A stretch of 64,000 nt of DNA. It comes from an uncultured Bacteroidota bacterium (GTDB lineage: Bacteria > Bacteroidota > Bacteroidia > 2-12-FULL-35-15). The notes under the pieces are model-generated. The model was given only the letters and a program-made list of their open reading frames with translations, was not told the DNA's origin and searched no databases. Shown here piece by piece: positions 56,101 to 63,981 of the stretch. The stretch covers positions 1 through 64,000 of the forward strand of contig CAINDA010000024.1 of assembly GCA_903847205.1 (NCBI GenBank), given 5' to 3'. Position 1 is the stretch's first letter, and every line of letters begins with the position of its first letter. A program made the translations under genes and the position numbers.

Positions 56101-56431
56101 ATTTTAATGGGATGATGATTCAAAAACCTTCTCGTTTATTTTCTTCAACCAAAGTTTAGAAGTCGTTCCGTATGTTTGGGATTATCCAAACAAATCTAAT
56201 GAATAAATTTAAGTTTAAAACAGGTCAGCTTCAATTGCAGATTTTCCAATCAGTTAATAAAAACACTATTCCTCAAAAATAGAAATATGATTTTTGTCAT
56301 TTTCTGGAAATTATACTCTTCCTACCTTAGTAACGGCTCTTGCTATTGGTTTCCAGCAATTGATTAAAACGATGAACGGGGATAAATATGTAAGAGAGAT
56401 AAATCAAAATATTTTTATAATTAGAGGCAAG
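56101..56431. other. Divergent spacer between the two receiver genes
   Basis: 331 bp, AT-rich, with promoters expected on both strands but no perfect TAnnTTTG box at the right distance. A longer in-frame ORF reaches upstream of 56432 to 56294 but does not look like protein-coding sequence for a receiver. Confidence 0.4.
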
Positions 56432-56788
56432 ATGATTTTATTGATCGAAGATAATTTTGATGTAAGAGAAAATACTACGGAAATTCTCCAGCTGGCAGGA
56501 TACAAGGTTGTTACTGCGTGTAATGGGAAAGAGGGTGTGAAATTGGCTGAAATTCAAATACCGGAACTAATTATATGCGACATCATGATGCCTGAGCTTG
56601 ATGGTTACGGCGTTCTCGGGGTTCTTAAAAAAAATACTGCCACAGCCGGAATTCCTTTTATCTTTCTTTCAGCAAAAGAAGACTGTGGCTCCAAGAAAAG
56701 TGTTGATGCTGATGCCTATATTACTAAGCCCTTTGATGACGGCAATCTCCTTGAAACAGTAAAAAAATGTTTAAGGAAAAATTTCTAA
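56432..56788 (+). CDS. Single-domain response regulator
   Basis: 118 residues from the ATG at 56432 (MILLIEDNFDVREN). It is a complete receiver: acidic pair ED, phosphoacceptor in LIICDIMMPELDGYG, FLSAK and ITKPFDD. It is close to the divergent receiver at 55741-56100 over its whole length (VREN..EILQLAGY.V.T..NGKEGV.LA), so the pair arose by duplication. No output domain and no cognate kinase are adjacent. It may act by protein contact or as a phosphate sink. Confidence 0.88.
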   Translation: MILLIEDNFDVRENTTEILQLAGYKVVTACNGKEGVKLAEIQIPELIICDIMMPELDGYGVLGVLKKNTATAGIPFIFLSAKEDCGSKKSVDADAYITKPFDDGNLLETVKKCLRKNF

Positions 56789-56827
56789 AATGCAAGTTCT
56801 GCATCTAATCCTGATTTAATTAAGCTG

Positions 56828-58057
56828 ATGAACAAACTGTGGTTAAACACATCTTTCATATATTTATTTGTAACAGCTTTATTGGGAGCCGTTTTACAAT
56901 TAATGAATTTTGAGTCGATTGGGATTAACTACAACTATCTTTTATATGCGCACTCACTCATCGTTTTTCTTGGCTGGCTTTATAATATATAATTGCCGTC
57001 CTTATAAATGTATTCCTAAGTTTAGAAAAATAAAAAAAGAGAATCATAAAAAAAATATTCTGGCTTAGACAGTCTGCCTGCATAGGAATGCTTGTAATCT
57101 CTCCCATGCAGTGTTATGGTTTGTTTTTAATATTTTTTTCTGCTTCCCATACTCTTTTCTTTTTGGTTTACTTACCAATTTTTAAAGGATGCACGCTCAA
57201 ATACGGAGAATGCATGCAGACATTATTTATCATTCAGATTTATTAAGGCGGCACTTTTTTTTATGGTGCTGTCAACTATCGGCCCTTTCAGCCTTGGGCC
57301 GATTATAGCAATTACTTGTGCCGGAAGTAATTTATATTTTAACGCAATTTATTTTTATCTGCATTTTCAATATAGCGGGTAGTTCAGCTTTGCTGCTATA
57401 GGATTATTTTTCCGGCATCTTGAGAAAAACAATATTGTTTTTTCTGTAAAGAAAGCTGAACTTTTTTATCAGCTGATGTTTGTATCCAGCATCCCTTCGT
57501 ACCTGCATTCAGTATTATGGACAAAACCGGATTTATGGATTTATATTATTGCGGGGATAGCTACTTTTATGCAAATTACGGCATTGCCATTATTCTTATA
57601 ATTAATAAGCGAAATAAAAGAGAGTTTAAAAAAACTTTACAGCGGCTGGACTTATTTCTTAATTTTTTTTGCAGCCTGGTTTTTTGCTGCGAAAATAATT
57701 ATGCAGCAAGCCGAAGCATTTTTTTATTTAGCAGATTTAATATATCAAATTCGTAATTTCATCATTGGCCTGCACTTAGTATTTTTGGGATTTATTACAT
57801 TTTTTATTTTGGCATTTTTAATTATACAAAAAGAATTATTAATCAAAAGAAAAAGCAAAGCCACACTTTTTTTAATTGCTTCGGGTTTCATACCAAGTGA
57901 AATTAGCATCTTCTTGCAAGGGATATCTTCTTGGATAAAATTAGAAATGGTACCCTATTATTCGTAGCTCTTGATTCATGTCAGTTTGGTTATTGCCGTA
58001 GGAGCGGCTATAGTGATCATTAACTGCTTTTATTCAAAACGGGCTCGTTCTGTTTAG
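56828..58057 (+). pseudogene. Decayed polytopic membrane protein gene
   Basis: Conceptual translation gives one continuous hydrophobic protein of about 400 residues broken by at least six lesions. It opens MNKLWLNTSFIYLFVTALLG and runs to a TAA at 56990. It continues in another frame (AVLINVFLSLEK, stop at 57031, then FWLRQSACIGML), then returns to the first frame near 57160 (FWFTYQFLKDAR). Nonsense codons follow at 57380 (SG*FSF, probably Trp), 57599 and 57965. It ends at TAG 58055-58057. The YAHSLIVFLGWLYN segment resembles the 'HSHVAFLGW' helix of a Bacteroidota membrane family that I tentatively relate to haem-copper oxidase subunit I/NnrS-like proteins. Confidence 0.82.
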
Positions 58058-58211
58058 TTGACGGTAATCATGTTTTTTACCAGCACACCCTTTTACCTTT
58101 GTGGCAATTGTTTTTGAAGCAGTCTAAAAATAATATATTTCTGACGGCGATTAAAAATTCGAAAAATGAAGCCTGCCCAAAACAGTAAACTCCGATTAAA
58201 ATAATTTAAAA

Positions 58212-58640
58212 ATGGAAATGGATAAAAAAATTCAGTCTTTTATGGAAAGCCAGAAAAATTTAACCTTCTGCACAGTTTCGGATAATGTCCCTTATTGTGC
58301 CAGTTGTTTTTATGCCTATATGAGTGAAAATAATTTTATCGTTTTTAAATCAGACAAAAAAACAAAACATATTGTCAATGCTTTGGTTAATGATAACGTT
58401 GCAGGCACTATTACTCCCGATATTGATAAAACTGGAACAATAAAGGGGATTCAGTTTACGGGAAAATTTAATTCACCAGAAGGCGATTTTCTGGAGCAGG
58501 CAAAAAAAATATATTACGGAAAGTTTCCATTTGGACGTGTTGTTCCAGGAGATTTGTGGATAATAGAACTCTTATCAATAAAGATGACTGATAATACACT
58601 TGGGTTTGGAAAAAAGCTTGCCTGGGAAAAAATAAATTAA
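58212..58640 (+). CDS. Pyridoxamine 5'-phosphate oxidase-like flavin-binding protein (YhbP type)
   Basis: 142 residues, a single split-barrel domain. The pattern KNLTFCTVSDNVPYCASCFYAY, IVFKSDKKTKHIVNALVNDN, VAGTITPDI and TIKGIQFTGKF matches the YhbP/UPF0306 branch of the PNPOx-like superfamily. These bind FMN or related cofactors, but their substrates are mostly unknown. It is unlikely to be a true PdxH because the substrate residues and length differ. It stands between the decayed membrane protein gene and the FNR-like regulator, suggesting a redox context. Confidence 0.82.
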   Translation: MEMDKKIQSFMESQKNLTFCTVSDNVPYCASCFYAYMSENNFIVFKSDKKTKHIVNALVNDNVAGTITPDIDKTGTIKGIQFTGKFNSPEGDFLEQAKKIYYGKFPFGRVVPGDLWIIELLSIKMTDNTLGFGKKLAWEKIN

Positions 58641-58954
58641 TTTAAAAATGTGTGCAAGGAATTTTCAAATTAATAACAATGGGAAATCTAAAGATGTATC
58701 CTGGTTCGTGAAATAAAAATGGCTGGACCGAAATAACAAATGCGGTATTTTATTTATTTTTTTTTGAAACGCGTCTAATTACTCCTTCCTCTTACAATAG
58801 ATTGCTGAAGAAGCAATATTCCGAAAAGGATGAAATCATCCGAAATCCACAATCTACCATTAAATAAATTGCTTTTTTAACCATAAATAGACATTAGCCA
58901 TTTTTTGAACCTAGGGATTGGTCTAAAACCGTTGATCCGAATTCGTTTTTTATA

Positions 58955-58987
58955 AATATTTTCAACTGCATAGCAGTTGAAAATATT
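58955..58987. repeat. 33-bp perfect palindrome
   Basis: AATATTTTCAACTGC, loop ATA, then the exact complement: a 15-bp stem. No T-run follows, so it is not a standard terminator. It could be an operator or a leader hairpin. Confidence 0.85.
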
Positions 58988-59130
58988 ACAACTATCAAAA
59001 TCAAATAAATCTATTGTTGATAAGGTTACGGGGTGATATTTGTAACTCAACTGCCAATTTACGGTTTAACTCACAAAACATGACGGGAGAATACATTCTG
59101 TCCTCGTAATCATTGGAATCTTTTGATTCC

Positions 59131-59144
59131 ATGATTTAAATCAT
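59131..59144. promoter_or_regulatory. FNR-like box ATGAT-TTAA-ATCAT
   Basis: A perfect 14-bp palindrome with TGAT-N4-ATCA, the core of the FNR consensus TTGAT-N4-ATCAA, 52 bp upstream of the FNR-like start codon. Autoregulation is inferred. Confidence 0.55.
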
Positions 59145-59170
59145 ATTTAATTATGACGAATAGCGGCAAT

Positions 59171-59185
59171 TTTGTGTATCACAAA
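59171..59185. promoter_or_regulatory. TTTGTG-TAT-CACAAA dyad
   Basis: A perfect 6-3-6 inverted repeat ending 10 bp before the ATG at 59196. Its half-sites resemble CRP-type TGTG/CACA but the spacing is shorter. It could be a second operator or overlap the ribosome-binding zone. Confidence 0.45.
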
Positions 59186-59195
59186 CATTCTATTA

Positions 59196-59918
59196 ATGTT
59201 AATTCCTGCAAATAAACCAAAAGAAGTTACTCCCTGCGATAAATGCGGCTCGGCGCATGGTTCTATTTTTTGTGCTTTAAGCAAAATAGAATTGGCCGCT
59301 CTTTCAGAAAGTAAATCTCATATTTTCTACAAAAAGGGTCAGATGATTTTCTATGAGCGCAATCATCCGCAAGGTTTACACTGCATACATTCCGGTAAAG
59401 TGAAAATTCATAAGCTTGGCCCTGACGGTAAAGATCAGATTCTTCGTCTTGCAAAAGCAGGAAACGTAATCGGTTACAGAGCTCTATTGAGCGATGATCA
59501 TTACCGTGCTTCAGCGACTGCAATGGAAGATTCCGTAATATGTTTTTTTCCTAAAGCTGTTTACCAGACTCAAATTATTACGAATCCGTCACTTTCCATG
59601 CAAATCATTAAACTGCTTTCTACCGATTTAAAATCAGCTGAACAAAAGGCAATGAATATGGTGCAAAAACAAGTGCGTGAACGTATTGCTGAAACTATTC
59701 TGATGTTAAAAGAATTCTTTGGACTTGAAGCTGATAATGCAACAATCAATACTGTCCTGACCCGTGAAAGTATTGGAAATCTTTCTGGAACAACAACGGA
59801 AACAGCAATCAGAACGTTATCCGATTTTTATAAAGGCAAGACCATAGATTTAATTGGGAAGAAAATAAAAATTCTGAACAACAAAGAGCTTATAAAAATT
59901 GCTAATCTCAGCGATTAA
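59196..59918 (+). CDS. CRP/FNR-family regulator with FNR-like cysteine set
   Basis: 240 residues from the ATG at 59196; an upstream TTG start at 59172 is less likely. Cys14, Cys17 and Cys26 near the N-terminus (PCDKCGSAHGSIFC), plus Cys116 in MEDSVICFFPK at the place of E. coli FNR Cys122, suggest a [4Fe-4S] oxygen sensor. A cyclic-nucleotide-fold domain (FYKKGQMIFYE, LHCIHSGKVKIHK) is followed by a dimer helix and a C-terminal HTH (LTRESIGNLSGTTTETAIRTL). Glu202 and Arg206 match FNR Glu209 and Arg213, while the FNR Ser212 position is Ile. It probably controls redox genes, perhaps its own, through the nearby palindromes. Confidence 0.88.
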   Translation: MLIPANKPKEVTPCDKCGSAHGSIFCALSKIELAALSESKSHIFYKKGQMIFYERNHPQGLHCIHSGKVKIHKLGPDGKDQILRLAKAGNVIGYRALLSDDHYRASATAMEDSVICFFPKAVYQTQIITNPSLSMQIIKLLSTDLKSAEQKAMNMVQKQVRERIAETILMLKEFFGLEADNATINTVLTRESIGNLSGTTTETAIRTLSDFYKGKTIDLIGKKIKILNNKELIKIANLSD

Positions 59919-59959
59919 TTTACTTCCTGTTAATTGATTTAAGTCTTGCTCATAAAATT

Positions 59960-59994
59960 TGCAAGCTCAGCAAATACTGGCTTGCATTTCTTTT
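59960..59994 (+). terminator. Terminator of the FNR-like gene, overlapping the hemerythrin gene end
   Basis: A TGCAAGC-t-CAG / CTG-GCTTGCA stem with CAAATA loop followed by TTTCTTTT. It lies partly inside the last codons of the convergent hemerythrin-like gene. Confidence 0.75.
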
Positions 59995-60500
59995 AATTGA
60001 TTTACCAGCTTCGTTTTATTAGCGTCTCCTAATTCACGATCACAGTCTTCAAACCTGAAGAATATTTTTTCAAGCTCATCAGTATCAAAAAGAGTTTCGG
60101 CTATTTGAAACACTTCATCATTTTCAACAGCAATATGGTCTAGTAGTGCTTCTGAGTAGTTATTGAGTTCCAGCTGCGCCTGAACATAATCCTTACTATT
60201 CAGAAAAATTTCAATGCTTTTTATCATGCTCCGGAAATCAGTGTGGTGTTCAAACATTTCTTGAATCACACCCTCTTCGAGCAGTTCATTTTTTTTGCTC
60301 ATCTCAGGAAATAAAATTTGTTCTTCCTTGTAATGATGGTACTGATCAGCATATTCTCTGAAAAATCCAATTAACTCACGAATGAGTATTTCATAAGCAG
60401 CCTCATTATTTTCAATCAGCCTTCCGGCATCTTTTGCAATTGCAATTGCAGACAGGATAATGTCGTGTTCGTCAAATAATACTTTTACCGGACTTTTCAT
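59967..60500 (-). CDS. Hemerythrin HHE-domain protein
   Basis: 177 residues, a four-helix bundle with the iron-ligand pattern of HHE hemerythrins. His12 lies in LFDEHD, YHHYKEEQILFPEM gives His and Glu, MFEHHTDF gives His, and LLDHIAVENDEVF gives His and Asp/Glu. Such proteins bind O2 or act in iron-sulfur repair and nitrosative or oxidative stress response. It has no DNA-binding or other domain. It converges with the FNR-like gene and lies upstream of nothing obvious. It sits beside oxygen-sensitive ferredoxin oxidoreductases, suggesting protection (inference). Confidence 0.9.
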   Translation of the reverse strand: MKSPVKVLFDEHDIILSAIAIAKDAGRLIENNEAAYEILIRELIGFFREYADQYHHYKEEQILFPEMSKKNELLEEGVIQEMFEHHTDFRSMIKSIEIFLNSKDYVQAQLELNNYSEALLDHIAVENDEVFQIAETLFDTDELEKIFFRFEDCDRELGDANKTKLVNQLKEMQASIC

Positions 60501-60614
60501 TTTTAATCTACCAATTTAATAATTTGTCAATTTGAAATTGCGCTGAGGCATTTAGGTAAATTAAGTGATAACTATTAAATCACATTTTCAAATAAGCATC
60601 TTATCACATTTTTA

Positions 60615-61655
60615 TTAAGCAATCTGCCAGGTTTTATCTCCGGATAAAATTTTGTTCAATGAGGTTTTTCCTTTTTTTGCATTTACATCATTTATCTGGC
60701 GCGTCATTTCTTCATCATATACAGGACGCTCATCAGCATAGATCACACCGAATGGACGAGGGAAATGTTCGCCTTCAAATAGCGTATCAAAAAAGCGGGA
60801 AATTAAATTGGCTTTTGTTTTATCTTTCTCGTCATGGATCCATAAATCATTTAAAGAAATATTGTTTTCTTTTATGTTTACGATTTTAGGTATTAATCCT
60901 TCCAATATAATTCCTTTCTCATCATTCTGTCCGAAAATAAGCGGTTTACCGTGTTCTAGAAATAGGGCCTCTTCTTTTTTTGTTTCTTTATCGGAAAAAG
61001 CAAAAAATGCTTCATCATTAAATACCGGACAGTTTTGATACACTTCTACAAATGAAGTTCCTTTAAACTCATGAGCTCTTTTTAAAATTGCCTGCATGTG
61101 CTTTGGGTCGCGGTCAAGCGTGCGTGAAACAAATGAAGCCTTTGCTCCTAAAGCTAATTCAGAAGGATTAAACGGTTCTTCAACAGAGCCGTAAGGAGTT
61201 GATTTTGTTATTTTCCCTTTTTCCGAAGTAGGGGAGTATTGGCCTTTAGTTAAACTGTAAATCTGATTATTGAAGACTAAATAATTCAGATTGAAATTTT
61301 TTCGCATCAGGTGAATAAAGTGATTGCCGCCAATTGATAGGGCATCACCGTCGCCGGAAATTATCCAGACGCTTAAATCGGGATTTGCAGCTTTCACACC
61401 TGAGGCGATAGCTGCTGCACGCCCGTGAATACTATGCATTCCGTAGGTATCCATATAATAGGTGAACCTGGAGGAACATCCTATACCGGAAATAAAGACA
61501 AAATTTTCTCTTGGAATTCCCAAATTCGGGAAAACGGTCTGCACCTGTTTTAATATTGAATAATCCCCGCAGCCCGGACACCATTTTACCTCTTGACTTG
61601 AGGAAAAATCTTTTGATGTCAATTTATTGTCCTGTTCTATAGTTGCTTCAGCCAT
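60615..61655 (-). CDS. korB: 2-oxoacid:ferredoxin oxidoreductase, beta subunit
   Basis: 346 residues. It binds thiamine pyrophosphate (SGDGDALSIGGNHFIHLMRKN, then NNQIYSLTKGQYSPTS) and holds a [4Fe-4S] cluster through Cys26 and Cys29 (WCPGCGDY), Cys60 (GIGCSSR) and a later Cys (YQNCPVF). The pairing with a gamma-alpha fused partner is typical of 2-oxoglutarate:ferredoxin oxidoreductase (KorAB), which links 2-oxoglutarate and succinyl-CoA to ferredoxin; pyruvate cannot be excluded as substrate. The start is 7 bp after korA. Confidence 0.92.
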   Translation of the reverse strand: MAEATIEQDNKLTSKDFSSSQEVKWCPGCGDYSILKQVQTVFPNLGIPRENFVFISGIGCSSRFTYYMDTYGMHSIHGRAAAIASGVKAANPDLSVWIISGDGDALSIGGNHFIHLMRKNFNLNYLVFNNQIYSLTKGQYSPTSEKGKITKSTPYGSVEEPFNPSELALGAKASFVSRTLDRDPKHMQAILKRAHEFKGTSFVEVYQNCPVFNDEAFFAFSDKETKKEEALFLEHGKPLIFGQNDEKGIILEGLIPKIVNIKENNISLNDLWIHDEKDKTKANLISRFFDTLFEGEHFPRPFGVIYADERPVYDEEMTRQINDVNAKKGKTSLNKILSGDKTWQIA

Positions 61656-61662
61656 CTGTTTA

Positions 61663-63552
61663 TTATTTTAATAATTCAACAATTTTTGCTTTTAATTCTG
61701 TAGTCGTAAAGGGCTGTCCCTGCACTTTAGATAAGCCCAAAGCAGGTACTAAATATTTTGCCCTGATCAGCTGCAGCAATTGCCCGCTGTTCATTTCAGG
61801 GATTAAAATTTTATCATAACCTTTAAAAATTTCAGCTAAATTTTTCGGGAAAGGATTAATATATCTTAATTGAACATGTGCTACATCGTGTCCTTCAGCA
61901 ATTGCTTCACGAACAGCTGTTTTAATAGAACCATGTGTAGAACCCCATCCCAAAACAAGAAGTTTTGCTTTTTCTTTACCCGAATCTACAATTACTAATG
62001 GTATACTATCGGCAATTTTTTCAATTTTTGCCGCACGGATTCCAACCATTTTTTCATGATTTAATGCGTCATAAGAAACATTTCCTGTTTCATCCTGCTT
62101 TTCCAAGCCGCCGATCCGATGCTCTAAATCCTTTGTTCCAGGCTTAATCCATGGGCGGACAAGTTTTTCATTACGTTTATATGGCAGTAGTTTTCCTTCT
62201 TCGCCGTTTGGTTTGTCGAGAAATGAAACAGTAATGGGGCGTAATTTATCTTCGGTCGGGAACAACCATGGTTCAGACCCGTTTGCGATGTAACCGTCGC
62301 TTAATAAAATTACAGGAGTCATGTGTTCAACTGCAATTCTGCATGCTTCATATACCATTTCAAAGCAATCGGAAGGCGATGTTGCCGCTAAGATAGGCAG
62401 CGGTGCTTCTCCATGCCTGCTAAACATTGCCATTAATAAATCGGCCTGTTCTGTTTTTGTAGGAAGTCCGGTTGAAGGCCCGCCACGCTGTACATTTATT
62501 ACAACTAAGGGAATTTCAAGCATTGTTGCTAAACCTAAAGCTTCTGTTTTTAGAGCCATTCCAGGACCCGATGTTGTTGTAACAGCTAAATTACCAGCAT
62601 AAGAAGCGCCGATGGCGGAACATATTGCCGCAATTTCATCCTCGGCCTGAAATGTTTTTACTCCGTTTGCTTTGTATTTCGAAAGCTCGTGTAATATGTC
62701 AGTGGCGGGAGTTATAGGATAAGAGCCTAAAAAAAGAGGCAGGCCGGATTTTTCTGCAGCAGCAATTAAACCAATCGCAGCAGCGTGATTTCCGGTAATA
62801 TTTCTATAAATACCTTTTGGCAATTTTGCCGGGTTAACTCTGTAGCGTGTGTTGAAAATTTCTGTGTTGTCACCGTAATCCCAGCCCGCATTTAATGTTT
62901 TAATATTTGCTTCAGCAATTTCAGGTTTCTTAGAAAATTTTTCTTCAATAAATTTTACGGTTGAATTCATTGATTTGTCAAACATCCAAAACAGCAGCCC
63001 GAGAACAAACATGTTTTTTGAGCGTTCTATTTCTTTTGTCCCTAATCCTGATGCGGACAAACAGTCTTTTGTGTGTTTAGTGATATCAACTTTGTGAACT
63101 GTATAATCCTCCAAAGAGCCGTCTTCTAAAGGATTCACTCCGGCAGGGTACTGTGCCAACCCTAAATTCTTTTTATCGAATCCGGCAATATTTGCAACTA
63201 TAACCCCGCCTTTTTTTAACCTTGGCAGATCAACTTTTAAAGCAGCAGCATTCATAGCTACCAGTACATCATATTCATCACCAGGAGTAAAAATTTCTTT
63301 ACTTCCGAAATGCACCTGAAAGCCTGAAACCCCGGCAATAGTGCCTATCGGTGCTCTTATCTCTGACGGGTAATCAGGGAATGTACTTAGGTCATTACCG
63401 AGCAGTGCGGCAGTTTCAGTAAATTGCATTCCTGTTAACTGCATTCCGTCTCCCGAATCTCCTGAAAAACGTACTACAATACTTTCTGCTTCTTTTGTTA
63501 TAGTTGAATTATCTACTATCATGTTTGCAGCCTTTTCCATTGTATAGTTCAT
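61663..63552 (-). CDS. korA: 2-oxoacid:ferredoxin oxidoreductase, fused gamma-alpha subunit
   Basis: 629 residues from the ATG at 63552; an ATG at 63603 would add 17 residues that homologues lack. The N-terminal gamma domain (IVVRFSGDSGDGMQLTGMQF) is followed by the alpha domains (GNHAAAIGLIAAAEKSGLPL, then TTTSGPGMALKTEALGLAT with ELPLVVI-like strands), the usual Bacteroidota KorA layout. With KorB it oxidatively decarboxylates a 2-oxoacid, giving acyl-CoA and reduced ferredoxin, or the reverse. Operon order is ferredoxin, korA, korB. Confidence 0.92.
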   Translation of the reverse strand: MNYTMEKAANMIVDNSTITKEAESIVVRFSGDSGDGMQLTGMQFTETAALLGNDLSTFPDYPSEIRAPIGTIAGVSGFQVHFGSKEIFTPGDEYDVLVAMNAAALKVDLPRLKKGGVIVANIAGFDKKNLGLAQYPAGVNPLEDGSLEDYTVHKVDITKHTKDCLSASGLGTKEIERSKNMFVLGLLFWMFDKSMNSTVKFIEEKFSKKPEIAEANIKTLNAGWDYGDNTEIFNTRYRVNPAKLPKGIYRNITGNHAAAIGLIAAAEKSGLPLFLGSYPITPATDILHELSKYKANGVKTFQAEDEIAAICSAIGASYAGNLAVTTTSGPGMALKTEALGLATMLEIPLVVINVQRGGPSTGLPTKTEQADLLMAMFSRHGEAPLPILAATSPSDCFEMVYEACRIAVEHMTPVILLSDGYIANGSEPWLFPTEDKLRPITVSFLDKPNGEEGKLLPYKRNEKLVRPWIKPGTKDLEHRIGGLEKQDETGNVSYDALNHEKMVGIRAAKIEKIADSIPLVIVDSGKEKAKLLVLGWGSTHGSIKTAVREAIAEGHDVAHVQLRYINPFPKNLAEIFKGYDKILIPEMNSGQLLQLIRAKYLVPALGLSKVQGQPFTTTELKAKIVELLK

Positions 63553-63633
63553 ATTAATTGGTAATCTGATAATTTGCTGATTCAAAAATTTAAACCAGTG
63601 CATTTTCGAATCAGCATTTTTTCAAATTAATTT

Positions 63634-63981
63634 TTATGGGTGTAAAGTGTTTTTCTTTTCTAATAATTCCTCTTTGGATTCCGTATGATCAGGATCAGCA
63701 ATACAGCAGTCAACAGGGCAGACAGATGCACATTGCGGTTCATCATGGAAGCCGGTACACTCGGTGCACTTGTCAGCCACAATATAATAGAAATCATCGG
63801 AAACCGCAGCATGAGAGTCATCAGCATTGGCGGAAATCCCGCTCTTTGAGGTAAAACTACCAGTTATTTCTGTTTTGTCAGAGAATCTCCATTCTCCTCC
63901 ATTTTCATAAATTGCACCATTAGGACATTCTGGTTCACATGCTCCGCAGTTGATACAATCGTCGGTGATTTTAATAGCCAT
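63634..63981 (-). CDS. 2[4Fe-4S] ferredoxin
   Basis: 115 residues, the dicluster type with a long middle insert. Cluster 1 is CINCGACEPECPNGAI (C-x2-C-x2-C-x3-C). Cluster 2 is CTECTGFHDEPQCASVCP (C-x2-C-x8-C-x3-C), the variant known from Allochromatium-type ferredoxins with low potential. About 35 residues separate the two. It is probably the electron partner of the KorAB proteins encoded 80 bp downstream. The start codon is 19 bp from the window end, so the upstream promoter is not visible. Confidence 0.93.
   Translation of the reverse strand: MAIKITDDCINCGACEPECPNGAIYENGGEWRFSDKTEITGSFTSKSGISANADDSHAAVSDDFYYIVADKCTECTGFHDEPQCASVCPVDCCIADPDHTESKEELLEKKNTLHP

Larger units (their letters stand above)
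58641..59195. other. Regulatory spacer upstream of the FNR-like gene
   Basis: 555 bp without a convincing gene. It holds a 33-bp perfect palindrome (58955-58987), an FNR-like box (59131-59144) and a TTTGTG-TAT-CACAAA dyad (59171-59185). A 23-codon open fragment near 58799-58866 has no start and is not called. Confidence 0.6.

Noticed and set aside
56294-56431. N-terminal extension of the plus-strand response regulator
   Set aside because: The extra 46 residues have no counterpart in receivers, and the conserved start MILLIEDN begins at 56432.
57517-57756. 79-residue ORF in the decayed membrane gene region
   Set aside because: It is out of frame with the reconstructed membrane protein and is only an open shadow frame.
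58648-58866. Short open fragments in the spacer before the FNR-like gene
   Set aside because: They are interrupted, lack starts or recognisable domains, and could be chance AT-rich ORFs.
59172-59195. Upstream TTG start for the FNR-like regulator
   Set aside because: It would start inside the TTTGTG dyad; the ATG at 59196 gives a normal N-terminus before the cysteine set.
63553-63603. Upstream ATG for korA adding 17 residues
   Set aside because: The extra residues are hydrophobic and basic and are not expected in KorA N-termini.
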